Assembly (NCBI GenBank): GCA_016256075.1
Contig: SDVU01000806.1
Coordinates: 1 to 10,421, forward strand
From: Dictyocoela muelleri
Taxonomy: Eukaryota; Microsporidia
Direction: 5' to 3'
Length of the DNA stretch: 10,421 nt
The position numbers and the translations under genes were made by a program. Each line of letters opens with the position of its first letter. The stretch's first letter is position 1. Positions 1-7,943 of this stretch are shown here, one piece after another. A model generated the notes under the pieces. It was not told the DNA's origin. It did not search any database and was given only the letters and a program-made list of their open reading frames with translations.

Positions 1-344
1 TATATATACATATTACATGTTAACAACATCCATACTTGCCTAACCAAAAACTTGTCACTTACCATTAGCCTATAGATCTTTTGACCTCCTGGTCACGTAA
101 TAAGTCGCTCATAGCGTAACATAAGCTCAAGTGTATACATGTTTAATGTACTTTCAATAAATCGGCAGGATACGAGTAATTAGAGGCTGTTTGATGGTTT
201 TCTATTTTCGCATATTTAGCATAAATACGTCACCGCAGTCATTCTAACAACCAAATGAGTCTCTTATGCTTTATTTTCATATTAGAGCAACTCTTAATCA
301 GCCATAACACACTGGAACAACTGTGTATTAATACTATAGTTATA
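1..344. other. AT-rich flank with no recognised gene
   Basis: No ORF of convincing length, RNA gene or repeat was recognised on either strand. Base composition is a little less AT-extreme than the transposon interiors. It ends where the left copy of the 75-bp direct repeat begins. Confidence 0.5.
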
Positions 345-420
345 TACTTACTGATCGCATAATGTCAAACCTATTGTAGTGCGCTGACCCAGTTCGCATT
401 CATTATAGACTAGCATAAAT
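345..420 (+). repeat. Left copy of a ~75-bp direct repeat flanking the MULE
   Basis: This segment, starting TACTTACTGATCGCATAATG, matches 2131-2205 at roughly four bases in five, in the same orientation. It contains one copy of the 21-bp unit that is tandemly repeated at 2183-2277 (here 398-418). It stops only about 11 bases before the left terminal inverted repeat of the MULE, so the two copies bracket the transposon closely. It is far longer than the 8-11 bp target duplication usual for MULEs, so a pre-existing tandem repeat split by the insertion is the likelier reading. Confidence 0.75.
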
Positions 421-431
421 TTCGTTGACCT

Positions 432-493
432 GAAACTCGCCCCAGAGCGAGTTTCCGGGTTTTCGCTCAGAAATATGGGCCCGGAAACTCGCC
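432..493 (+). repeat. Left terminal inverted repeat of the MULE
   Basis: It starts GAAACTCGCC and ends GGAAACTCGCC. Within it GAAACTCGC (432-440) and GCGAGTTTC (447-455) are perfect complements separated by six bases, so the tip can fold into a hairpin. The core word GAAACTCGCC, direct or inverted, occurs three times in the 62 bases. The matching end is 2060-2121. Confidence 0.85.
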
Positions 494-711
494 AAAAAAA
501 AATATTTTTAAAAATTTTTAAATAAAAAATTATTTAAAAATGACTTAATTAAAAATTATTTTTTAATAATTTGTAAATAAAATTAAAATTAAATCTACCT
601 GAAACTTTTAATCATCAAAATTTCAATAATTTAAAGTATATAGCATAGAAAAAATATTTTCTGTAGATATATAATTTTCATTTTCAGCATATATTTTTAA
701 TTTTTCTTTTT

Positions 712-1948
712 TTAGACTGGGATTTTGACGTATTTCGAATCTGCCAGAGGAATATATAGCAAGCTTATTGCGTATTTTTCTGTTTCTAATCTCATAGAAT
801 CAATAAATAGGCCTAAATTTAGCTTTCTTATACTCACAATAGAGTTTAATTCTCTATGCCAACGTTCAAGGCTGTTGGTAGTGGTTGGAAGGTTAGTCTT
901 TATTCTTTCAAAAACAATCCAACGACAGTGATCAAAGAGCGGAGCAAAGGAATTATCCTTGCCAATAAAGTTTCTTTCATAATAGTTTAAAAATCCTTCA
1001 AATATTTTCTTCTCTGTGTATGCTTCTATAGAGATCAGAATAACCTCATATACATCTTTCATATTTTCAACTTTGAAGTAAGGTAAGTTTAAAAATTGTT
1101 TTAGAATATTTTTCACATCCGGGTCATTATTATAATGCAGTTCTAATCCATGATTCTGTATGTTTCTCCATAAGCATTGCCCATAGTGAAATAGACATCC
1201 ATATGATTTTATTTGATTATCAAATACCTTTAATTACGAGAAAAGCGCAATTTAGTAATCTGTTATAACGACTTTTGGCTTCAGAATATTATTTCTTTTA
1301 GATGTAAAAAGACATCTAAATATTTTTCTTCAGATTTTTCCATAAGCAATGAAAAAATTAAAGAGGTAAATCTTCTAAACAAATACCCTTGGATTGTTAA
1401 CAATTGATAAAATTGAATCGGAGATGATCTGAAGGTTCCGTAAATCACTACAACAGTTAAATTTTTTATATAAGATAAAAATTCATCCGAGAAAAAGATT
1501 ACAAATCGACTCTTTGTGCATAAACCAGAGTCGTATTGTAAAAATCTTCCCAATTTAAAGTGAATTTAAGCACATTGGGAATATCATCATTCGGACCTGG
1601 AATGTAATTTTCTCTCAAATTTCTCATTTTACGAGCATAATATTAAGATTTTCAAATTAAGTCACCTTTGGGAGAATTTATGTCTCTAAAGTCTTTGTTT
1701 CAGACGTAAATACAACACTGAAGGTTTCGTTTGCTTCATTACACCGCTTTAGGTTTTTTTTGCTTTGCTAGAAAGGCTTTAATTACCCCTTCATTAGAGC
1801 CACAGATATGTTCACCAAGTTTATATGGAGATGAAGATTCATTTTTTACTATAAAAAATCCTTTACACGCCCTATACGTGCATCCCAATATGACTCCATC
1901 TCTATTTTCATTATGTAGTATATATAAATAATATTTAAAATATAGCAT
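712..1948 (-). pseudogene. MULE transposase relic with N-terminal FLYWCH zinc finger
   Basis: Read from 1948 downwards, this is a Mutator-like transposase, which would cut and join the ends of its own element in the nucleus. A FLYWCH-type zinc finger comes first (about 1745-1930), with C-x4-C then H-x-C. The DDE domain begins at 1281-1553 with FLQYDSG, a GTFRSSP block and FYQLLTIQG. The first catalytic Asp before GTF is Tyr (1440-1442). The second block reads VITDY, with the Asp at 1258-1260, followed by CLFHYGQCLWR (about 1165-1200) and the C-terminal NSLERWH (about 858-880). Visible lesions are two in-frame TAA codons at 1252-1254 and 1234-1236, and a frame change near 1275 between the two DDE segments. 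About 400 codons are represented, close to a normal MULE transposase. The protein cannot be made as one chain and lacks a catalytic residue. Confidence 0.88.
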
Positions 1949-2059
1949 CTTAGATCCTCTTTGGGTTTTGAAGAATTCAATTAAAGACGAAAGTTTAGAA
2001 ATTTATTTATATTATTTTTAAAAAATTTTTATAAAAAATCATTAAAAAATAATTTTTGG

Positions 2060-2121
2060 GGCGAGTTTCCTGGTCCAGATTTTTGAGCAAAAACCCAGAA
2101 ACTCGCCTTAGGGCAAGTTTC
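2060..2121 (-). repeat. Right terminal inverted repeat of the MULE
   Basis: Reverse complement of 432-493 with 10 mismatches in 62 positions and no gaps. It keeps the same internal design: GAAACTCGCC (2098-2107) faces GGCAAGTTTC (2112-2121) as a tip hairpin, and GGCGAGTTTC (2060-2069) marks the inner border. Confidence 0.85.
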
Positions 2122-2130
2122 GGGCAGCCA

Positions 2131-2205
2131 TACTTATTGATCGCATAATGTCAAAATTATTGTAGTGCGCCAACGGTGTCTCATTCATTCTAGACTGTCA
2201 TAAAT
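2131..2205 (+). repeat. Right copy of the ~75-bp direct repeat
   Basis: It starts TACTTATTGATCGCATAATG and matches 345-420, including the shared TTGTAGTGCGC word. It begins ten bases after the right inverted repeat of the MULE and runs straight into the 21-bp tandem array. Confidence 0.75.
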
Positions 2206-2277
2206 TCATTCTAGACTGTCATAAATTCATTCTAGACAGGCATAAATTCATTCTAGACAGGCATAAATTCATTCTAT
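2183..2277 (+). repeat. 21-bp minisatellite, four copies plus a partial
   Basis: Units of ATTCATTCTAGAC followed by TGTCATAA or AGGCATAA start at 2183, 2204, 2225 and 2246, with a partial fifth from 2267. The first two units share the TGT variant and the last two the AGG variant, which suggests stepwise doubling. The left flank of the MULE has a single diverged unit at 398-418. Confidence 0.9.
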
Positions 2278-2280
2278 TTT

Positions 2281-2556
2281 TTAGAAATTGATCAAATAAA
2301 AATTAAAATTCCAAAGATAAAAGTCTAGATGTGTAAATCCCGGTTTTCCTTCCGAAATATTGATTTTAAAAAAGATGAAATTGACAACTTTGATTTTTTT
2401 ATATAATTTTATTTCAAAAATTGATTTTTTAAAACTATAAATAAAATGAGATTTTTTTACCCATGCACAATCAACCACGACATCAAATAAACTCTTTTCC
2501 GAAATCTCTTCTAATATGCAATTTTGTTTATGGGCATCCACTAGGTAGATATCCCA
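2281..2556 (-). CDS. Unrecognised ORF, possibly a gene fragment
   Basis: The frame is open between stops for about 90 codons, with no ATG near its start. The first 33 residues (including YLVDAHKQNCILEEISEK and FDVVVDCAW) have balanced composition and look like protein. The rest is Lys/Phe/Ile/Asn-rich, as expected of random AT-rich DNA. Directly after the codons for CAW the DNA reads GTAAAA and ends TTTATAG 26 nt later, which could be a tiny intron, although the next frame stops almost at once. No family was recognised. It may be an old exon, a remnant of another element, or chance. Confidence 0.22.
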   Translation of the reverse strand, partial: WDIYLVDAHKQNCILEEISEKSLFDVVVDCAWVKKSHFIYSFKKSIFEIKLYKKIKVVNFIFFKINISEGKPGFTHLDFYLWNFNFYLINF

Positions 2557-2580
2557 CTATTTATTTATTTATTAAATTAT

Positions 2581-2650
2581 AGTCTGCGGAATTATTTCCC
2601 GATGCATAATTTTTGCATTCAAGAGTGTTAACACTTTTCAATCTCGCAAG
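2581..2650 (-). repeat. Degraded tRNA-like repeat (tRNA-derived SINE or pseudo-tRNA), minus strand
   Basis: The reverse complement contains GTGTTAACACTCTTGAATGC followed by a run of A and a TATGCATCGGG block. It aligns along its length with the tRNA-like sequence at 10344-10421, which has GTGGTTAACACTCTTGAATG and GTATCGTGGTTCG. The B box is eroded here, while the middle (2611-2640) is almost identical. The shared non-tRNA middle shows that the two are copies of one dispersed family rather than two independent tRNA genes. Confidence 0.6.
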
Positions 2651-2710
2651 TTTACGATTTTAGGAGATCGTTGGTTCAATATTGATATATAAATAATTGT
2701 ATATAATTTG

Positions 2711-2797
2711 CCGTCCGCGATTTTTTTATACTTGGACCGGTTCGTGATTTTTTTTAAACTGTGACCGGCAGTTGGCAAAAAAGGTTGTGTAAAACTG
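2711..2797 (-). repeat. hAT-like transposon terminus
   Basis: Reading the minus strand from 2797, the sequence starts CAGTTTTACACAACCTTTTT and continues with a gccaactgccggtc block and two AAAAAAAT runs, each followed by a CGCGG or CACGAACCGG word. Starting with CAG(T), then a CAACCTTTTT-type block and CCGGT-rich subterminal repeats about 29 bp apart, is the pattern of many animal hAT element ends. No matching opposite end or hAT transposase was found in the window, so this is one orphan end at most. The family call comes from remembered motif style, not from alignment. Confidence 0.4.
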
Positions 2798-3089
2798 CAT
2801 TAGACCACAGAACTAAAATATAAAATATAAACAATATAAGTATTTTTTATTAAAAAAAACGATTTTGATATAAATTCATATAAAGTACAATAAATAATAT
2901 ACTATAAGAAAATATTATAAATGATTCGTAAAAATTGTATTTAAAATTAATGATAATGAATTCATTCATGAATGTAAATAACAAAATATTTATAATATAT
3001 TTTTGTCTGGCTTCTAAAATTTATAAATATTATAGAATTAATATACTTTTTTATTTTCAACTAATTCATTGATAAAAAAATAATCGTAA

Positions 3090-3275
3090 GAGGTAATTAT
3101 AAGGAGTGTGAGTAAAATTATAAAGGTGTTGGGAAATTATAAGTGCGGAAATTTAATTTTATTAACAGAAGTAAAAATAAAAATGTAGCGGTAAAATGGT
3201 GCAGGTGGCTGTTAAATTATAAGAGCTGTGCTGAAATTATAAGAGCTGAGATAAAATTATAAATAGGTAATAAAA
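3090..3275 (+). repeat. Degenerate ~20-bp minisatellite around AAATTATAAG
   Basis: The core AAATTATAA recurs about every 20 bases, as in GAAATTATAAGAGCTG, TAAAATTATAAAGGTG and GGAAATTATAAGTGCGG, with interruptions near 3165-3205. The reverse complement of 3454-3477 (GAGGGAAATTATGAAGGTG) resembles a unit, so the array has a short inverted echo. Confidence 0.6.
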
Positions 3276-3698
3276 ACAAAAACTATGGGTGTTCTCACAG
3301 TAATTTTTTATAAAAGTGTATAAATTTACAAAAACTATTTCACAAATAAATATAATTTGTTCTCCGTCCAAAAATGTTTATATTTTAAACTTTAATAGAT
3401 GTTATAAATAGCGAAATAAATATAAGATAGAGAAAAAATAAAAAAATTTCATTCACCTTCATAATTTCCCTCGCCCTAGTATCAATCCCTTTTTTTTATC
3501 AGCCAAACAATTTTTCTCTGTATTTATGATTTACTTTCGCTTTTATAATTAACTCTTGCCAAAATAATTTACCTATTTTTTTTATGTTTCTTGGTCTAAT
3601 AGTTCAATGAATATTTTGGACCACATTTTCTTGATTTCGAATTACAGTTTAGCTCTTTATGTTTAATTAAATCAATAAAGCACATGAGGCGCGTTGCG

Positions 3699-3725
<27 letters not shown>
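3699..3725. repeat. (AT)n microsatellite
   Basis: About 13 uninterrupted AT dinucleotides, lying inside the right part of the foldback element. Probably simple slippage. Confidence 0.95.
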
Positions 3726-3731
<6 letters not shown>

Positions 3732-3949
3732 ATAATTAAACTAATTCATTAATAAAAAAAGGTTTTGTTGTTTATATTTTATTATTTCATGTTATGTGGT
3801 CCAATGCTACAGATAATAGATACATAAAAAATTTTCGGTGAAAACTCCGGGAGTTGACACTTTTCTTTAATAAAAATGTGACAACAATAGTGCATGTGGC
3901 GCGCTGCACGCTTCACATAATATCCTTAATTTTATAATTGAGAATCATT

Positions 3950-6055
3950 CTTATAAAATTTTAAAAGTAAACTTCATCCCATTTTCCGCGATGCATACTA
4001 TAGGGGTAACATGCTTATAAAAGCATTTTTTATGAGTTGACGGCAAATTTTTTTCTGAATTGATATCAATTATGTCCAACTTCATAGTATCGAGATAATA
4101 AATCAACTGCAAGTAAACTATAAAAATATTTCACTATTTCTAAATTTTTAAATTGGCTTGATTTTAATGGACATTTTATGTCAGTGGCTACTACTTCGTC
4201 TAAATCATTTACATTTGAATTAATATTCGAAGTTTCATACCTTGTAATAGATTCTTTTTCCTTTTTTACATATTAGACAGATTTTGAATATGTCCGTTAT
4301 TTTTTTACTAGGTCTTTTAAGTTAAGATATTTATTCTGAATTTTTTCAAAAATTATAATTCTAGGGTTTATCATTTCATCATGTAAATGTTTCAAAATCC
4401 TCATAATTCTTTTTTATTATTTTCAGTTGATTGTAGTATTATTTTATCATTTTCTAACATTATATTTTCTTCAGCTGATGAGAAAACAAATCAATTTAGA
4501 ATTATTTGGGATTTTTTCAGAAATTTTAAATTGGCATCTAGATAGAATGTCAGCGTGAAAATTTTGTTTTACATCGAAATGTCTTAACGAATAATCGTAT
4601 CCCTCGATTAGAAGTTATTATATGTAAGCTCTTTTATAAATCTCTGTTGAATGTAAGATTTTTATTATCAGTTTCAAATTTATACGTGTGTTATACATCA
4701 AAGGTTTGAAATGTTTAAAGACCTTTGAATTAAATAAATCTCTTTTCGATTATGGTATAATTTCTTTCTTGAATATTAAACTTTTCGCTATAATATTTCA
4801 CTATATTATTATTTTGGCTGAGTATCGAGCCGATACTAAGTAAGACGCATCACATCTCAATATAAATTACTTGTTTAAAACGGGTGTTTCGAAACTCTTT
4901 TTTTCAATTAATCTAAATATTTCATTTATTTTCTTTTCGTATTCATAACCCCATTTTTTTATTTTCACTTGATTTCAGTTTGACATATAAGCTTGCTGTT
5001 TAAATCGACTTAGCTGATTAAGATTTGTCTAATATGACAAAAAATTAGAAGAGACACTTCTAGCTGTAGGGATGAGCATGCAACGAATCTCGTTAAAAAA
5101 TTAGTAAGAAAAATAAAAAAATTCATGAATAGCTATTAATAACCTGTATCCTGCTGAGTCATTGATAAAACGAAAATCGCGTATACAGTTTGGCTTCTAG
5201 GTAGCTTAGGAAGTGACATATTATTAGGACACATAGAAGCAAATGTCTAAAGATTATGGGTAGATACAACTCTCCGAATGGGTAACTATTAATTTTGTCA
5301 GGATGTTATATAATATATATTAAAATCAATAAATCCTTTATAAAAGGCCGTAACCAATTTTAGAATCAAGTAATCTCTGTAGTTTTTTTGTGTCCTAGGC
5401 ATGATTTTTTTTTATAATTTCGATATTTGGTATCACTGGTGTATTTCCAATTATTTTTATCTTACGGCCGAACAGTTCAATTTCATTTTTTGAGAATTCG
5501 GATTTATCGAAATTTTTTAGATAATAAACTTACCTTGAATTTGCTAATACTAGCCTTAATCAATTTTTATGGTTTTCAATTGAATCTGAATACAGCAATA
5601 TTTTTTATATATAAATTAATACACTATTAACCTATTTAAATATTGTATTCATCGCTATTTGAAAGGTTTAACATGCATTGCGAATCTCAAAAGACGTTTT
5701 CTGATTACAAATATGTGATAAATCATGGTGAATCCCGTTTTATAAATATCAATATCTTCGACACAAATCTGATTATTCTATTATTTAGATCAATGGTAAA
5801 TTACAACTGCTTCTTATAGTTTTGCATATATTTCATAGATATTTGGTGTTATATTGAGCATCTATTTCGTTATCGAATTGAGTTTTCTATAGTCTATAAC
5901 TGATCAAAATTTTCCATTTTTACCTTAATTACAAAAAAAAAAGAAGAAATTGTGATAAATTCTTTTATTAATTTATAACTTGGGGGATTAGTTCACATTA
6001 ATGGGATTTAAAAACAGGCTGGATTCCCAATGGAACTGATACCTTCTTTTTTATT
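3950..6055 (-). mobile_element. Ty3/gypsy LTR-retrotransposon pol fossil
   Basis: Read on the minus strand, three pol domains appear in canonical gypsy order. Reverse transcriptase covers about 6055-5350 (VIDYRKLN, then PNIYEI, then the IIGNTPVIP thumb segment). RNase H covers about 4865-4535 (DAS, ERNYT, TDNKNLTFN and the closing DILSR). Integrase covers about 4400-3950 (ATDIKCPL, DLLSRYYEV and an ENGMKF block). Gag, protease and both LTRs were not recognised; the 5' part may lie beyond the MITEs or be lost. The element is broken, with on the order of a dozen or more breaks, and looks considerably older than the MULE copies. It cannot encode a working protein. Confidence 0.8.
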
Positions 6056-6190
6056 ATTAAATTGACAATTAATTCGATTTTATGTTTTAGAATATTTATT
6101 TTTCTAAGAGTTAGATATTTTACTTTGTAGATTTTATAATATTAATTGCCTCATATTCTTCTTGCTTCAGGGTGAATATTTGTTTTTAAA

Positions 6191-6463
6191 CGGGTTAGTC
6201 TATCCTAGAACTATTATCTAGAAGAGAAACAACAATATAGAAACAAATACAAAATTTTATGGTATTTAATATTCTATTTTATTTATATACTCGTATTTTT
6301 ATGATTAAATTAAGAAATTTGTAATGTCAATTTCATAATTTGCAAATAAAAATACAATTATATATATAAATAATCCAAAATATTAAATACCATTAAATTT
6401 TGCCTATGTTTCTATATTGTCGTTTTTCTTCTAGATATGACTTCTAGGATAGACTAATCCGGG
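6191..6463. mobile_element. MITE 1: near-complete palindrome, ~273 bp
   Basis: The left half, starting CGGGTTAGTCTATCCTAGAA, and the reverse complement of the right half, starting CCGGATTAGTCTATCCTAGA, stay alignable for more than 100 bases with few mismatches. The whole element is therefore one large hairpin. It has no coding capacity. Non-autonomous elements of this kind move with a partner's transposase; none of the transposases in this window has matching ends. No clear target duplication was seen. Confidence 0.85.
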
Positions 6464-6569
6464 TCTTACAGTATAATTTTATCTTACAAAAAAGCAAATA
6501 ATTCTGATATGTATATTATTTAAATTATATTTTTATAATTTTTTTGTAAAAACAAAACATAATGTAAAC

Positions 6570-6837
6570 CCCGGGTTAGTCTATTCTAGAAGTCGAACTA
6601 GAAAAAACGACGATATATACATAAAGGAAATCTAAAGGTTTTAAATTACTGGATTATTTTTTATATACTCGTAATTTCATTACAAAATTAAGAAATTTTT
6701 AGTATAAAATCTCTAATTTATATATAAAAATACAAGTATATAAAAATAATCTATGAGTATATGATACCTCTAATTTTCGTTTTTCTTTATATTCTGTCGT
6801 TTTTCTTCTAGATATGACTTCTAAGATAGACTACCAG
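6570..6837. mobile_element. MITE 2: second copy of the same family, ~268 bp
   Basis: The left end reads CCGGGTTAGTCTATTCTAGA and the right end is its diverged inverted copy (TTCTAGATATGACTTCTAAG, then ATAGACTA). The interior shares TTATATACTCGTA, AAATTAAGAAATTT and AAAATACAA blocks with MITE 1, in the same order. It lies only about 106 bases from MITE 1. Its arms differ from each other more than those of MITE 1, so it is probably the older copy. Confidence 0.82.
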
Positions 6838-7113
6838 TTAGTGAAACGAATATTTTTGTTTTTCTAAGGATTGTATCATTTGCTTTATTTTTATTTTTAG
6901 TTTTGAAGTTCAGCTATTACTCGTATCCAAACTCCCTCCCCCCTTTTTTCTTATTTCAGCACCAATATTGAATCATTATCTATAACAAACCCTATTCCTA
7001 GAACAAAGACGATGTTTAGATTTAGTAACAGCAAACATCTATTTTGTATCTAATATTTTTTCTTTTTTTATTTAAAATTCAATGTAAAAATACTTTATTT
7101 TCGCAATTTTAGA
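6838..7113. other. AT-rich spacer, no recognised gene
   Basis: No convincing ORF, RNA or repeat. The stretch just after MITE 2 (GAATATTTTTGTTTTTCTAAG) resembles 6089-6107 and 6174-6187, but this is low-complexity sequence and may be chance. Confidence 0.4.
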
Positions 7114-7563
7114 TTAATTAGCAACTTCAACTTCTCTTTCTTTCTCGAGTGTTTTCTCATTGAATATCTTCTCGTTTATTAATTGTTCAGATATAAAATC
7201 TTCAGCTGATCTTCTGTCGAACATTGAGTATATTATAACATCAATTACGGCGAAAGGATTCTCAATTATTCTTGGTATTATCATGGGTTTTCCTAAAGCG
7301 AATGATTATAAATTATTTCTTATGGCCTTTATTTTCCAACTCGGCATAAATCGTTTGACTATGATGTTGATTATGCATATATAAGTATTTATTAACTCTA
7401 GGATGATATTTCTCTCTCTATCCAACTTGATTTATTATATATTTACATTTCCCCCCGAATGTTTATTGATTTTCGTTATCATATTTAAAATATTAAGGTT
7501 CTAATATTTTTTAAGAATTGTTTTTATTTCATCAAGGCATAGGTAATCCATACTCGCAATTAT

Positions 7564-7601
7564 CTGTAAAAAACATTAAAACGAGGATTTATGCAGCTTA
7601 C
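7564..7601 (-). other. Candidate 38-nt spliceosomal intron
   Basis: On the minus strand it begins GTAAGC and ends with a T-rich tract and TACAG, the strongest splice-like pair in the window. It joins reading frames that are protein-like on both sides (FHEIIKFGL and then IIASMDYLCLDEIK). Confidence 0.5.
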
Positions 7602-7878
7602 AAGGCCAAATTTTATTATTTCATGAAACCAGAAAAGAATACTTCCAGTTTTATGATTGTATCATCTTGTTTATACAGTCCGAACATATCCCTATTTTTC
7701 TTAAATTTTCCTCAATTTTGTTGAGATATGCACGGATTGTATGAAAATCATCTTGTCTTATTTCGAGAGACGGTTTTGATATTTGTATACTGTGTTTGTG
7801 TTGTATTTTAATTTTAAGATTTTATATATTATTTCAGTACTACCGAAAAGTTCCTAATTTCATCTGTATTTTCGGATT

Positions 7879-7904
7879 GGCTCTAGGGCCTATTTCCGGG
7901 CAAT
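7879..7904 (+). repeat. Left terminal inverted repeat of Merlin
   Basis: Pairs with 8943-8968. A further partial copy of its inner part (AGGGCCTATTTCCGGG) lies in direct orientation at 8903-8918 near the other end. Confidence 0.8.
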
Positions 7905-7943
7905 TTTTATTTGTAAGGTGGGTCCCTACAAAGAAGAAATAAA

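Larger units (their letters stand above)
432..2121 (-). mobile_element. Mutator-like (MULE) DNA transposon with FLYWCH finger, nearly complete but dead
   Basis: A 1.69-kb element bounded by 62-bp terminal inverted repeats (52 of 62 positions identical by hand alignment) and carrying one minus-strand transposase relic. The zones just inside the ends (about 494-700 and 1990-2059) are very rich in A and T and hold no gene. No short target-site duplication could be found next to the inverted repeats; instead the element lies between two ~75-bp direct repeats. A second, plus-strand member of the family lies at 9455-10232. The family call rests on the transposase motifs and the long inverted repeats; the exact outer boundary could be off by a few bases. 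Confidence 0.85.
2797..3807. mobile_element. Non-coding ~1-kb inverted-repeat (foldback) element
   Basis: Arms at 2797-2851 and 3751-3807 are inverted copies. They share GCATTRGACCACA, then AAC, then AAAATATAAACAA, then TTTTTTATT. The word TTRGACCA occurs twice more inside, at 3591-3600 (inverted) and 3616-3626 (direct), so the element could also be read as two abutting smaller foldback units, 2797-3600 and 3616-3807. The interior holds no ORF. It contains a degenerate minisatellite (3090-3275), an inverted echo of it near 3455-3475, and an (AT)n tract. No target duplication is evident and no superfamily can be assigned. Confidence 0.5.

Noticed and set aside
725-931. Plus-strand ORF of 68 codons
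   Set aside because: It lies antisense to the well-supported MULE transposase segment 712-1116 and has no recognisable motif.
1731-1931. Plus-strand ORF of 66 codons
   Set aside because: Antisense shadow of the FLYWCH finger of the MULE.
5155-5200. A reverse-transcriptase-like INDSAGYR reading on the minus strand
   Set aside because: It would put a palm-domain motif downstream of the thumb segment of the same gypsy fossil; the order is wrong, so it is treated as chance.
5427-5630. Plus-strand ORF of 67 codons, hydrophobic
   Set aside because: It overlaps the minus-strand gypsy reverse transcriptase fossil; its hydrophobic composition is what antisense AT-rich DNA gives.
6089-6868. Direct repeat GAATATTT-TTTTTCTAAG at 6089 and 6848
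   Set aside because: Short and low-complexity; similar T-rich words are frequent throughout the window.
7160-7384. Plus-strand ORF of 74 codons resembling a membrane protein
   Set aside because: The minus strand here reads a charged, protein-like C-terminal segment (IIENPFAVIDVIIYSMFD and onwards), so the plus frame is taken as its shadow.
7518-7724. Plus-strand ORF of 68 codons
   Set aside because: Antisense to candidate exons 4-5 and a good 38-nt intron of the minus-strand gene.
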